Below, piece after piece: positions 21,564-32,804 of a DNA stretch of 64,000 nucleotides. Location: assembly GCF_024139115.2 (NCBI RefSeq), contig NC_085140.1, forward strand, positions 428,109,240-428,173,239, in the 5' to 3' direction. Below the pieces are notes generated by a model that saw only the letters and a list, made by a program, of their open reading frames with translations, ran no database searches and was not told the DNA's origin. The DNA comes from Armigeres subalbatus (Eukaryota > Arthropoda > Insecta > Diptera > Culicidae). Positions within the stretch are counted from its first letter, which is position 1; each line of letters opens with the position of its first letter. A program made the position numbers and the translations under genes.

Positions 21564-24500
21564 ATGGATAAGTGGAATAAAATAATACAATGTAACATTC
21601 AGTCAGTGAACAAAAATAAAGAAGAACTATCCCGAGTGCTACGTCAAGGAAATTACGTAGCAGCAATTCTATCGGAAACATGGACATCGTTGGAATTAGA
21701 AAATACAAACAAATACAACATATCGAAATACCATCGTATATTGAGCTCACGAGACGATGGCTATGGAGGAGCAGCCATCTATCTCCGGAACGACCTTGCT
21801 TATCAACCCATGCAACTTCCAGCACTCAATAAATACACCCAAGCAGTGGCAATCAGAGTGCTGAAGCTCAATTTAGTGGTAGTGTCTGTTTATTTTAGTC
21901 CCTCTATAACGGTAGGCGCTTTTGAAGATGATGCCACAAAGATACTCGACAGCTTAAGAAACGAACGAAGGGTTCTAGTAGGAGGAGACTGGAACGCCCA
22001 CCATGAGTTATGGGGCAACACGTCCAATGACAGGAAAGGGACCATTTTGGCCGACATAATTGCAAATAGCGAATTTGTTTTATTGAATGATGGGTCGAAT
22101 ACACACGTACCAATCGGAATCAACAGACAACCATCGGCAATAGACCTGACATTATGTACACCTGGTATCTCAACGGATTTCGCTTGGCAAACAATGGATT
22201 ATAGTATTGGCGGAAGTCACCATTTAGCCATAGAGATTCGATTGGACACCGAGGACAACAGGGAGCAGTATATCTACAATAAAAAGAAAATAGCACAGGA
22301 AATCACAGAGCTACGTAATGTAAACACAGTCTTCGGTTTGCAACAGGCGGTGAAGAAAATACAAAAGGAAGTAGAACAAAAAACACTCACACTCCAAAGT
22401 TCTGGTGGTGTGAAACAGTAGAACAGGCATGGTTGGAGAAAAGAGATGCTAGGAGGGTGTTCAACAGACAGTCATCATTAGAAAATCTAATGATACTGAA
22501 AAGGAAAGCTGCTATATTCCAAAAACGTAAGCGAGAGGAAATAAAACAGAAAATAGAAGAATTTCCTCAGCAAATATCTCCGTTCCTGTCATCTAAGGAA
22601 TTATGGAATAAAATCAATAGGCTGACTGGCAAAGCTAAATGCAGGAGAGAGAACAACATCGTCCACGAGGATGAACGGTTAGCACAGGAGTTCCTGGATC
22701 AACACTTCGGCCTACACGAAGTGAGGTACCCAGGAGATTATGGTACAACACCTTCATACGACCTTATTGACCAAGAGACATGGAGCAACATCATTAGTCG
22801 AAAGAAGAACACGGCTCCGGGACAAGACAAGGTAACGTACGATATGTTGAGAAAATTGCACCCGAGCATCGTTTCAAACATAATTCAGGACCTCAACGGT
22901 ATGTGGCGAAACCTGTACCTACCTTTATCCATGAAAACCATTACGATTGTAGCTATACCGAAACCTGGGAAACCGCAACACACTCTACAAGGGAAGAGAC
23001 CGATATCACTCGTGCCCACGTTGACTAAAGTTATGAATTCAGCAGTGCTAGGGAAGATGCAAGATTACCTAGAGAAACATAAAATAATACCAGACACGTC
23101 CTTTGGTTTCAGAAGAGGCCTATCAACTACAACATGTTTGTCTTTCGTGGTAAATGAAGTTAAAGCCGCCAAAAGGCAAAACCTTGTAGTGGGTGCAATA
23201 TTTGTTGACCTATCGAATGCATTTAATACCGTCAAGTCCCAGAAACTTGAAGAAATCATGGTCGAAAAAGGTGTACCTTTAGAACTATGCTCCTGGGTAA
23301 CAGAGTTTCTCCGAAATCGACAAATTAGCATCCGAGTAAACGAGAAGGAGATAAGTAGGCAGATCAGCGATGGACTACCCCAAGGAGACGTCATGTCACC
23401 AACTCTATTTAATGTCTACACAAGTCTACACGACATCAAACACGAAGGGGTGACCTTGGTCCAATATGCTGATGATTTCGGCATCCTGATAAGAGGTCGG
23501 GACTTGCAAGAAGTTAACCAGCGAGGGCAGAAATATTTGGATGCATTTTCAACAGCAGCTGCGGAGCTCAATCTGAAAATCAATTCCGATAAAACGAAGG
23601 CGATGTTATTCATCGCTGGTGATCGAAAAATAGGCAATAAAATCAACGACAATGATCTGGAGACTGTCCGTGTCCATCGGTACCTAGGCGTGCAGTTAGA
23701 CAGATCGTTGAATTTCGGATCACATATTCGCGAAACCACCCAAAAAATTAACGAGAGGCTCAACATGCTTAAAGTAATTAGTGGAATACGGCACGGAGGA
23801 CATCCACAATCTATGATAACGATATACCAATCTTTGATCCGGAGCGTTTTTGAGTATGGAGGTACTATCATACACAACGCAGCGAAGACTAACAAAAACC
23901 GAATCGTTATTGCAAACAACCAATGCTTACGGAAAGCAACCGGTTGTTCGAGGACGACGCCAATCAACACACTATTAGCAATATCCGCCCAACAGCCAAT
24001 GCAATATCGACAAGAATACCTAACAGCTAAGGAAATTATAAGATGCATTGTGAGCAACAATGTCATAGCTAGACAGTTGAAGAACTTGAGAGGGGATGAG
24101 GACCCAGACAGGAACTCCTATATGGAAAACATATATCTGAAGCATCGAGGTACATTTGAAATATTAACGATCAGAACTAATGGAGAGCAGACGAATGTAG
24201 AAATCGGGATCGAGCTGGAAGGGATGACTGCGACCAAAATAAATTGTAGCACTGTGCAAATGAAGCAACTAGCACTGTACACGGTGAACGGCAAATACAG
24301 GAACCGTCCAAAGATGTACACAGATGCTTCAAAAAATGGAGATGCATGTGGAATAGGCATCTACGATGAAAAACGAAAACAAGACACTCATATAAGCTCC
24401 AGAACGAAATTAGTGTAACATCAGCAGAGATGATCGCTATACATACGGCACTTAAAATTATCGACCAACATAAAGTATACGATTACGTAGTACTTACGGA

Positions 24501-25140
24501 TTCCAAATCATCATGCTTACTATTGCTGAGCGCACAAGACGAGATCTTCAGAATGGACATCATGCGGGACATTCTGGAAAAGGCAACACAGTGGAACACT
24601 AGCATACAATGGGTGCCGAGTCATGTAAACTTGGAAGGGAATGAAATCGCCGATCGATTGGCCAAACATGGGACTGGAGAGGCCACCACAATACCCAATA
24701 AGCTAAGCGACAAGGATGCAAGCTGGAAAATAAGAAAACAAATGAATAATGAATCCAACAACTGGTACAAATTATATGCTGAAACAAAAGGACAAAAATT
24801 CTATCAAATTCAGAACACTATCGAGGACAAACCTTGGTTTCACGGACGGAAATTCAGCAATGAAGAGACACGTCTACTAAATAGGCTGATGGCTGGGCAC
24901 GATTATTCCCGCTACTGGCTGGCAAAGATGAAAATAGAAAATGACTGTTACTGTGAAATATGCGACGAAGTTGAAACCGCAGAACACTGCATTCTGCACT
25001 GTGTACGATATGGTCACATACGTGCAAAATATACATTTGACTGCCGATACCGAAGCTTGATAGAAATATTCCAGACAAAAAACGAAGATCTTCTCAAGGA
25101 AGTATGCCGATTCGTAGCTGAATGTCAGCTGAAGTTTTGA
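21564..25140 (+). pseudogene. I-clade LINE ORF2 (copy 2), two frameshifts
   Basis: Full-length ORF2 region. It has an endonuclease (GGDWNAHHELWG near 21985), a reverse transcriptase with LPQGDVMSPTLFN and YADD near 23466, and RNase H from about 24310 (MYTDASKNG, LTDSK, WVPSHVNLEGNEIADRLAKH). A C-terminal Cys/His motif, CYCEICDEVETAEHC, lies near 24950. Two one-base losses in A runs shift the frame, near 22366 (five A in copy 1, four here) and near 24370 (six in copy 1, five here). One codon is also missing near 23425. Protein length would otherwise be near 1190 residues, normal for the clade. Confidence 0.85.
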
Positions 25141-25292
25141 TACACGGAGGAAACTGACAACAAATTTTGAACAAAAACACTACGTACATCACAAGCAGCA
25201 GGGCATATAGTCTAAGTCACTAGCCCTTTAACCAGCGGCATGATGACAGTCAGCCGCGAACAGAAGAAGAAGAAGAAGAAGAAGATGGAGAT
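25141..25292 (+). mobile_element. 3' UTR and (GAA)n tail of LINE copy 2
   Basis: After the ORF2 stop comes a short GC-richer 3' UTR (AGCGGCATGATGACAGTCAG) ending in seven GAA triplets at about 25262-25285. A simple-repeat tail rather than poly(A) is usual for I-clade elements. The SINE at 41573 ends with the same triplet. Confidence 0.65.
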
Positions 25293-25299
25293 TTCGTTC

Positions 25300-26755
25300 G
25301 AAGATCCACTTATGTTATGTGCTGAGGCCCAAGGATTCGTGGGCTCGAGCAAGGTCGAATCGACCGAGGGCGTGCCAGCGAAGACGGTGGTGCCAAAGTC
25401 TACACAGACTGAGGCTTAAGTATTCGCGGGCACGTCGGGGGTGACTGTTTCAACGGAGCAGACACAAAAACGGGGGAGACAGTCTCCAGGGGATGAGCTC
25501 TCTGGGGGCCGCTACAGAACGCGGAGGGTTACTACCCCGAACAAGGAGAGTGGGGCTGGGAAGCTGAACCCCGGCCAGGTACCTCCAAAACCTGGGGAGG
25601 AAGGACCTGAAAAGGTCCGTCAACCCAGAAAAGACGGTGGTAAGGGATTACAGCTCTCAGAGCTCTCAGCTGCCCCAGACCAAGGAAATAGAGGGGGCTG
25701 ACGCCTTCTGGACGCTGGTAAAGAACAAGAGGAAACCGAAGACGTCAAGGGCCTAAAAGAAGGCCCACGCGAATGAGGGTAGCATGAAGTTTTGGGTAGG
25801 CGCCAATCGCTCCAGGGGCGATGCCCTAGTCATCAAGACGGACGAGTTTAAGTACTCGGACGTCTAGAAGGTGATGAGGAGTGACGTCAAGCTCGGTGAA
25901 CTCGGCACCGACGTACGTCAAATAAGACGTACCCGGATTGGTGAGATGATCCTCGAGCTGAAGCGAGGCGTGTCGCAAAAGGGCGCCGCCTACAAGAAGT
26001 TGTCGGGGGAAGTCCTAGGCGAGACGGTCAAGGTGAGGGCACTCACGACGAAGGTGAATCTAAGGGTTACCCAAGTAACATTTTAAGTTTTATTCCGCTC
26101 TAGAAATGGTTTTCAAGATAAAATAATAAGATCTAACAATAAAACCCGCTATTACATGACAACCTTGTGATGGCCACTATAAGAGTAAGATATGGCCAAG
26201 TGGCCCTCTCTAGATAACCACTATAAACCTATTATAAGAGTATTTAGAAATCCTTTTTAAACCACTCGCAAAAAAAAGGAATTTGGCTGCGGCCGCTGTC
26301 AAAAATGTTGCTTATAAAAAGTTGTTTCCCTTTTTATAAGAAACTTTGCTGGAAAATAATAACATTTGACCACATTACGACAAAAAATTGTAGCTTTTAT
26401 CAAGCTTTGAAAATATGGTTTATCACGCTCTTCATCACTACCGTAGAGCTGCTCATAAGATTAATAGGCGTTTGACGTTTGAAGCTTTTTCAGCATACTT
26501 ATAAGAGATTTATTGATAGCAATAAGATTGACAATAAAACTGAGCAACAGGCTGTGGCGATTGCTATGATAAATCCGCTATAAGAATTAAATAAATCCAA
26601 GAAGCAGGGAAATTGTTACTTGGGTAAAGACCTGGAGGGGATCACCGGAGTTGAAGAGCCGGTCCGGCAGGGACACAGGTAGCATTGGTTCGGCTATCTG
26701 CAGCGGACGCCTCCAAGGTAGTCAAGTTAAAGCTATGTCCATTTAGAATCCGGAA
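25300..26755 (+). pseudogene. R1-like LINE ORF1 fragment, split by a MITE
   Basis: Decayed gag of an R1-clade element. Recognisable pieces are STQTEA near 25400, then IRRTRIGEMILELKRG near 25921 and VKVRALTTKVNLRV to 26066. After a MITE the same frame resumes with KDLEGIT. Later, in another frame, comes ADASKVVKLKLCPFRI near 26700, the region that precedes the zinc knuckles. Several stops and frameshifts lie in between. It is GC-richer than its surroundings, as R1-like gags often are. Confidence 0.6.
26070..26624. mobile_element. MITE with TA duplication inside the R1-like gag, 555 bp
   Basis: Terminal inverted repeats are CCCAAGTAACA and TGTTACTTGGG, flanked by TA at 26068-26069 and 26625-26626. 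Removing the element and one TA rejoins the gag frame as VNLRVKDLEGIT, which independently confirms the boundaries. TA targeting points to the Tc1/mariner superfamily. Inside are many repeats of ATAAGA-type words. No coding capacity. Confidence 0.8.
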
Positions 26756-26856
26756 TAATAAAATCATCTGTATCTCGTCAACGGATTGACGTACAAATAA
26801 GGATACATCAAAACAAGGGTAATTCACTGTACTTTAAGGAAAAATATTGATACAAA

Positions 26857-27118
26857 TCATTTCTTCTTGTTTCTAGTGAAAATTCGCACCTTCTTCTTTA
26901 TTCCTCTCATCAAAAGTTGCACACCTCCGGAGTCAACTTCCTTGGCACATTTGTTCCACATTTTGGTCATCTGAGTCGCGTCCCGAGCTGTTTTTCCACT
27001 TTTCTTAAGCTTCCGCTTCATTACTGCCCAAAATGTCTCGATGGGCCGGAGCTGTGGGCAGTTGCGTGGATTTATGTTTTTATCGATGAAATCTTCGTTA
27101 TTATCGCGGTACCACTGA
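26857..27118 (-). pseudogene. Tc1/mariner-family (ITmD37E-like) transposase C-terminus
   Basis: The minus strand encodes WYRDNNEDFIDK followed by PRNCPQLRPIETFWAVMKRK and a basic tail ending IRIFTRNKKK-like before a stop. The glutamate in LRPIETFW is the third acidic catalytic residue of a DDE transposase, and the spacing and neighbourhood resemble the mosquito DD37E group. Only the last roughly 85 residues survive; the two catalytic aspartates and both terminal repeats are missing. It abuts an inverted R1-like segment at about 27118. Confidence 0.7.
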
Positions 27119-27345
27119 CGGCTAGCATTGCTCTTCTTTCGACGTCGAAACGAGGACATACGAACAGTATTTGCTCTGCAGTTTCGTCAACACCTGGGCA
27201 GTCAGGGCAGACGGGGACCTCCGCGTGCCCAAACCTGTGGTGGTACTGTCGGAAACAGCCATGACCTGACAGGAATTGTGTCAGATGGAAGTGAACCTCC
27301 CCATGGGGTCTCCCCACCCAGCTTGATATCCCCACCACATGCTTG
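27119..27345 (-). pseudogene. R1-like LINE ORF2 C-terminal segment, inverted
   Basis: The minus strand reads HFHLTQFLSGHGCFRQYHH, then CPDCPGVDETAEQILFVCP and RFDVERRAM, the Cys/His motif after the reverse transcriptase of R1-clade ORF2 proteins. The segment lies head to head with the following R1-like 3' end, which continues from where this one stops in an intact protein. That order is what twin priming produces. Confidence 0.65.
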
Positions 27346-27363
27346 CCACATGTGGTCTGGACA

Positions 27364-27835
27364 CGACCCCGGACAACCTAGTTCGGAGGATGTGTAAAGA
27401 TGAAGTTGGCTGGAACGCCGTTTTATCGGCTATCGTCCAAAACGTCTCGGATCTACACAGAAGGTGGCGCGTGGACTCGAGGAATGGCTAATTCAGGCAC
27501 AACTAAGAGGTGGTCCAAGGGTTCAAATGCGGCTTCATGGGTCATACCGGTGCCCTGTGGTCGATCTCCTTTTATCAAACAAGTGGCCGCGCGAAGAACA
27601 ACATGGTATCGTCGCTTTCGCGGCGTCGGTCAACCGGGCGGGTTCCAACCCCGAGGACGGAAAGGGGTCCTCGTCAAGGCTGGGGCAGGCGTAGGCACCG
27701 CGTCGGCAAGCCCTCTGTGTGATGGCGAATAGGCCCTATCGCAGAGAGGTCAATTTGGGGTGCACGCGGCATAATCATTCTTGATACCAACCGTGCAGAG
27801 GGAAGCAGGCGCGATGTCGACCCTGTTGAAATGCA
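27364..27835 (+). pseudogene. R1-like LINE ORF2 last residues and 3' UTR
   Basis: The plus strand encodes TPDNLVRRMCKDEVGWNAVL and a further SDLHRRWR, the extreme C-terminus of R1-type ORF2, with a stop near 27490. GC-rich 3' UTR sequence follows. The element is non-functional. Confidence 0.65.
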
Positions 27836-27839
27836 ATTT

Positions 27840-28650
27840 TCATTTACAGTAGGGCATGTAGTTAGATCCTATCATTTTTGATTGCAGAATCCATTTCCGT
27901 ACAGAAAAGTGACTCGGGTGTCAAACCGGTAAATAAACATACATGTATATAAAACAAAAACCAGAATAAAGATACGCATCGCTAATGGAGATGGTAAGTC
28001 ATAGGTAGTAGGGTAGATGTAAGCCACCAATGTAACCAAAAACAAATCGACCTTTGTCATTTGATGATAAACCCCTTTTTGCTAACTAGAATATAGTAGA
28101 GTTAAGATTAACTTACTTTTCTAGTCATTCGGTGGGTTCCGAGAGGACAAAGGAGAAGGAGAAATTCCTTTCCTTGTGTCCATCAAAACCATACCTAAGA
28201 AAGAAAGAATTCCCCAGCACTGCCAATATTGAACCTGCCCTCAGGTGGAAGTTTTTCCGCTGAGTCTAACCACATATTTTAGCCCTCAGGTGGTGACTAA
28301 TCCCACTGAGTCTAAATTCAATAGACCCTTCCCACCTTCCGAGGACATAGGGCGTGGTAAGGCCAACTGGAAAGCCGGCAATGCGCTGGCACCATGGTGT
28401 TATTCTTAAAAAGCGAGTTACGATGTTCGATGCTGCAAGGACACGCAGCATATCTCGAGGGTGCGTTGTCCACTGGCCCCCTTTGAAGCATTACTTTCTG
28501 GTTGTACCGAAGAGACGATGGGCTTGGCGGCAATGGAAACGGTTTAGCGGGTTGGGGATGTAGTCCTGCCTCCCTCGTTTGCTGTTGGAGGTGATCCCTA
28601 ACCCCGCACTTCCTGGACAACCCAGGATGTCTGTTGAGCAGATTCCCCCT
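27840..28650. other. Unassigned sequence with a short duplicated motif
   Basis: CCTCAGGTGG ... CTGAGTCTA occurs twice, at about 28239-28266 and 28284-28314. The GC-balanced segment 28330-28650 has a minus-strand open frame with no domain I recognise. It may belong to the microsatellite-bearing repeat that follows. Confidence 0.3.
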
Positions 28651-28659
28651 CCATTGTTT

Positions 28660-28935
28660 AGGAAAAAAACACACGCACACACACACATACACGCACAAAC
28701 AGACATCACTTCAATGGATCAATCAAGGTAACTCATTTTGCACCGCATCAAAACAACGGCGGCACTGTATACACATATTTCTATTCGTGTTGGTTTGACA
28801 GAACATGTCTACGGTGGCTCAATCTGTTCGTTTCATAGCGGCAGTTTTTGGCTATTGATTGATCCATTCGTCGAGCTGAGTCGATCGGTATATAACATTT
28901 TGGGTCTCCGGGCCTCATATAAAAGTTTGTACGGC
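28660..28935 (+). mobile_element. Partial copy of the CA-microsatellite-bearing repeat
   Basis: A short AC-rich run (28667-28700) is followed by AGACATCAC, GGTATATAACATTTTGGGTC and TCCGGGCCTCATATAAAAG. The same order occurs after the long CA array at 46.9 kb. The left portion of the family is missing. Confidence 0.6.
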
Positions 28936-29123
28936 CGAGATGATTATGGATGATTTCATGGTCATCAGATTAGCCAACAGTAAGCCATGACTCAGCCTCC
29001 TTCTTTCTCAAACAGCCAACGGCTGCGGATGTAAACAAGCCCATACAAATGGACTCTTCCAAATATAAACCTGGCCGCACAATGCCATGTCAAATTTCCA
29101 TGTTTCTACTTTTTCTCAAACTA

Positions 29124-29457
29124 GGGGAAAAGACGGCTTTCGCAGGTTTTGTTCTATTATTGTCAGGGGGGTTTTTGTCGACCAAATTTTATGAAATTTG
29201 GCCACAATATTCTTTGATATGCTAAGAATGTTTAGGCCAAATTTGAGCATAATCCTAGACCAACATTTGAAAAGGGCGTAACAGCCAAAATTTATTCCTT
29301 CTGATTCTTCGTCTAAGTATATAACTTTATATGTGGACGAAGAATCAGAAGGAATAAATTTTGGCTGTTACGCCCTTTTCAAATGTTGGTCTAGAATCAG
29401 TCATAAAAAACCCCCTGACAATAATAGAACAAAACCTGCCAAAGCCGTCATTCCCCC
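29124..29457. mobile_element. Palindromic MITE with TA duplication, 334 bp
   Basis: TA lies outside each end (29122-29123, 29458-29459). The outer terminal repeats share GACGGCTTT and GCAGGTTTTGTTCTATTATT. An inner pair of perfect arms of about 60 bp faces each other across 20 bp near 29330. A loose tail of the family (AATAATAGAACAAAA) also lies at about 30420. Confidence 0.75.
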
Positions 29458-29877
29458 TACCTGATATTGTTAACTCGATATTTATTTGATACAAGTGCTT
29501 GGAATGATTTGGTGTTCACCTCATGGATCATGTTCTATATATCCGAAGAGAAGTCTTTTTCATCAGGTCATAATATTCAATAAAGACAAGTTTCCTCGAA
29601 TTAAAAGGATGCCGCAAAGTATTCATAACGAGCCGAGGGAAGTGCTTTTTGAGCAGTGGAAAGAAAACTTTTCAAATCACATTTAAAACTTCAAACTATA
29701 ATGGAGCGAACGGGGATGACCATAAAAATTAATTATCCTTCAACACACACATCTATAATAATTTCCAGGGAGGCGGAAAGTGCCATAACCGCATTATTTT
29801 TTTCTCATACCAGACGGAAGTGTTGTAGGCGAGGACTATCGTACAGCGTAGCGGAGTGAGCACGATGGTTTGTATTA
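29458..29877. other. Unassigned sequence
   Basis: No recognised gene or element terminus. Confidence 0.3.
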
Positions 29878-29885
29878 CGTATATG

Positions 29886-30030
29886 CAGGACCGGATTTTG
29901 CCGGAAGGGGGCCCCGGGGCCGACGGTATGTGGGGGCCTCAAAATGTACAAAAAAAGTTGGTTTTGGTACATAAGATTTGTGGGGGCCCGGGGCCACGGC
30001 CCCCCCGGCCCCCCCATAAATCCGGCCCTG
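29886..30030. mobile_element. hAT MITE, 145 bp, GC-rich palindrome
   Basis: Ends CAGGACCGGATT and AATCCGGCCCTG, flanked by a perfect 8-bp duplication CGTATATG (29878-29885 and 30031-30038). The interior is an imperfect GC-rich palindrome (GGGGGCCCCGGGGCC). Eight-bp duplications and CAGG-type ends indicate hAT. Confidence 0.88.
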
Positions 30031-30039
30031 CGTATATGT

Positions 30040-31610
30040 ATTACGTATTATTGATTGACAAGAATAATGAGGTAATTTAGAGATGCGTGACACTAAATAT
30101 TGTAAAATACCTCTTGAAAATTAATGAGAAAATTTTAATTGTGAGTTTTATAATAGCCAACCCCACAGCACAAAACCAGAAAAAAATACTGCAATTTCAA
30201 TGGGATTATTTTCAACACTGTACACACAAATATTAATCACAAAGGACGTTGAGATATTATGTGCACATAATTTCATCGCAATTTCCACAAATGATATATT
30301 ACGGATATAGATGTTTTTGTTCTATTACTGTTTTGATAATTTTTTTTACAACTTATTGTGGTCAAATTGATTTTCTGATTATTATTTTTAGAGTTTAGTC
30401 TGTCCCCTGGGCCCCCTGCCAATAATAGAACAAAATTGCATTACTGAGTGACTAGCATTATAATTATCGGCAAGAGAAGTTCCATCAGGATTGTCGAATA
30501 ACATGCTGACCGCCTTAACCTAAACATATTTAGTGTTAGTTGAATACTTTCTCAAAATGATTAAATGTCAAAAAATATTTTTTTCTTGTGGGTGATTAAC
30601 AACTATGGGACCAGTGTCCGTACATATTAGAGTGAAATTGCTCAAATAGCAGACTTCTCGTCTCTGAAACAGCTATAGTCGGGTGAAAGACTTTTTTTTG
30701 CGTCCTAGCCAGCCAGCAGCACAGGACCATTTTGGTAGTCGATGGCTCATTCGCCGTCCATTTCAATCCCAATCATGTGCACTGATTTTTCTGCAACGTG
30801 AAACGGTCCGTGTGGTTGATGCGATGCAGGCTTGAAAGATAGACAACGGGTGCAAGGCAGGAGGTCGTTAAAAACTTTCCTTATAAGAAGCAACGCGGCT
30901 CTGGCATAAGATCCCTTGAACAGGAAAACAGCTTCGGACAAGACTGGCTGCCGCTGGCTTTTAAAAGATAATCTGCAAAACTTTTGCGCAGAACGCCTCC
31001 CCGCTCCTGATCTGAATCCGGGGCTGCTGTCGGGGGTTGTTTGGAACGGAGGAACCCCACAGCTTTGAATGGCTTCTGGAGAGTTCAAGAAGTCTTTCTC
31101 CCTTCTGGTTGGAGTGCGTACCAACTTAGCCGTTAATCCTGAAGTCGATGCTAGGGAAAATGGACGAAGATGGTGCATTATAAATACCCGTTTGAAAGGA
31201 CACTCAGGAACGCTTTAGTCCCGTCCATTAGTCTTTGATTGTCAGGTCTTTCAGAAGCTCATCAATTTAAATCTAAATAGGGTTAAATAGATTTTAAATG
31301 GAATAAAAGCGGGTACATTCGGGGCCTGTTATCCAATTGAGCAATGTCTCTTTTACTATACATGCATAAAGACCAAATTTTCCTTTTTATTTGCTCCCAT
31401 TTAGTCAAATATCGTACGATTTTCACGAAACAGTCACGTTAAGATCGAAAATTCAGTCTATTTTCAGAAACTGGGCCGAAAACAAGGATATTCGCAAAGT
31501 TGTCAGATTGAGGACAATCCCCCATGGAATGCCTAAAGTACCTAAAACATTGTTTTCAATAGTTTTGGAATAAATTAAACGGTTCTCGGAGCTTTACTAC
31601 GGACAACATA
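30040..31610. other. Unassigned region
   Basis: The segment 30690-31200 is more GC-balanced and holds a 143-codon minus-strand frame (30747-31178) without recognisable domains. The rest is AT-rich. It might be single-copy sequence; I cannot support a gene. Confidence 0.3.
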
Positions 31611-31612
31611 TT

Positions 31613-31855
31613 CAATGAGTGAAAGCTCACGAGTACATATTCCTTTTAGCTATGTAGGTTTCATTTTAACCTGCACTTAATAAGGAAGCGTCATTATCAG
31701 TATTATGAAAAAATAAATTTCCCCATACTAATATGTATGCAAACTTGAAACTGCTTGTGCTGAATCAGTTTTAATCCAAATTAGCTCAAATTTCCAGAAG
31801 ACACTCAGAACATGATAAAGAATCAGATGAGCGCAATGGAGGAAAATCGATTGAC
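31613..31855 (+). mobile_element. Half of the 763-bp mariner-type MITE
   Basis: Closely matches 42885-43115 (CCTTTTAGCTATGTAGG, GAAAAAATAAATTTCCCC and AAAGAATCAGATGAGC). The left half and the outermost bases are missing. The BEL element starts 12 bp downstream. Confidence 0.7.
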
Positions 31856-31866
31856 TTCATTAGTTT

Positions 31867-32505
31867 TGTTGGAGATGGAAGTCATATGAAACTGAATTAT
31901 TTGAAAACACAATTTGTTTTAATTTACCTACACTAAATAGATTGTGCTTACCCTAAAAATTGTACCTTGAGCTACACACATTATTGTAAAGACACCAGAC
32001 ACATTAACAGATATTAGCATAATAAAGTTTAGTTTGAACTCGACACTGATCCTGAACACACGGTCGTAAGGTCGCTCTGGCGAAAGAAGATCCAACAAAA
32101 GGTACATCTGCCGTTAATGTATTCCCCGTTCTGTTCGCCACGTCGTTCCCCAATCAGGAGAGAATAACAAATTTATATCACATTGTGTTACTGAGGTCAA
32201 CAGTTTTTCTAGCATAGGCTGTTATAAACTTGATTCAGGATGTTGTTAAAATAACTAAATTTTCTAACAAAACAATGAAACATAACTAATTCTGTTATAA
32301 TTTTGTTAAAAAAAATGTGATAATAATTTATCATAACTCGATTATATCAACGATTGTTATAAATAACTGATGTTGTTACAATCATGTTATAATCTTGTTT
32401 TGCCTTCCTAGTCGGGTCGTTTACCCTAAGCCAAAATCGGTTGAATAGTGTTCCCACGTGAAACTCCTGGTGAGAAGTTGTGCGCATTGACAAATTGCGC
32501 CAACA
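31867..32505 (+). repeat. 5' LTR of BEL/Pao element (interrupted)
   Basis: Begins TGTTGGAGATGG and ends GCGCCAACA. It equals the 3' LTR (369 bp) plus 270 bp contributed by a MITE and its 2-bp duplication. Outside the insert I count three substitutions and two one-base indels against the 3' LTR, so the insertion is fairly recent. AGTTT precedes it at 31862-31866. Confidence 0.92.
32149..32416. mobile_element. MITE inserted in the 5' LTR, 268 bp
   Basis: Present only in the 5' LTR. Comparing with the 3' LTR gives exact limits and a 2-bp TC duplication (32147-32148, 32417-32418). The ends CCCAATCAGG and CCTAGTCGGG are imperfect inverted repeats. The interior is rich in GTTATAA and TTGTTA words. 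Superfamily not assigned. Confidence 0.75.
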
Positions 32506-32507
32506 TT

Positions 32508-32525
32508 TGGTGCCGAAACCCGGGA
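32508..32525 (+). promoter_or_regulatory. Primer binding site, tRNA-Phe type
   Basis: TGGTGCCGAAACCCGGGA begins three bases after the 5' LTR. It is complementary to the 3' end expected for a eukaryotic tRNA-Phe (acceptor GCCGAAA, T-arm side TCCCGGG, CCA). All 18 bases match my memory of that tRNA. Confidence 0.75.
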
Positions 32526-32804
32526 CTACGTTGCAGATAACCATCGAAGGTAGCCATTGTTGTCGTTGGCTGCACCACGCTGCAGCATTGTGTTGTGCAT
32601 CATTCCTGAGCATCGCAGTGAGTCTGTCGTCGGAGCTGGATAATTGATCGTCGATTCAGTTCATTTAATCTCGGCATTGCGATTCGTCTGGATTCTGGGC
32701 AATCTATTGCAACGTAACCCAATAAACACAACACGAACGACGGTAAAGGTAACCTAAATAGGCGATACGAGGTAGGTGAATCGATAGCTATTGTTTCGAG
32801 CACA

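Larger units (their letters stand above)
17182..24882 (+). repeat. Right arm of the ~5.9-kb inverted repeat
   Basis: Pairs with 10980-16880. It is longer only because a Helitron sits at 17390-19151. A spacer of about 300 bp (16881-17181) separates the arms. The LINE continues beyond the arm to its natural 3' end near 25290, so the right arm looks like the parent and the left arm the truncated inverted copy. Confidence 0.85.

Noticed and set aside
30747..31178. 143-codon minus-strand open frame
   Set aside because: Composition is slightly more balanced than its surroundings, but nothing recognisable; left as unassigned.
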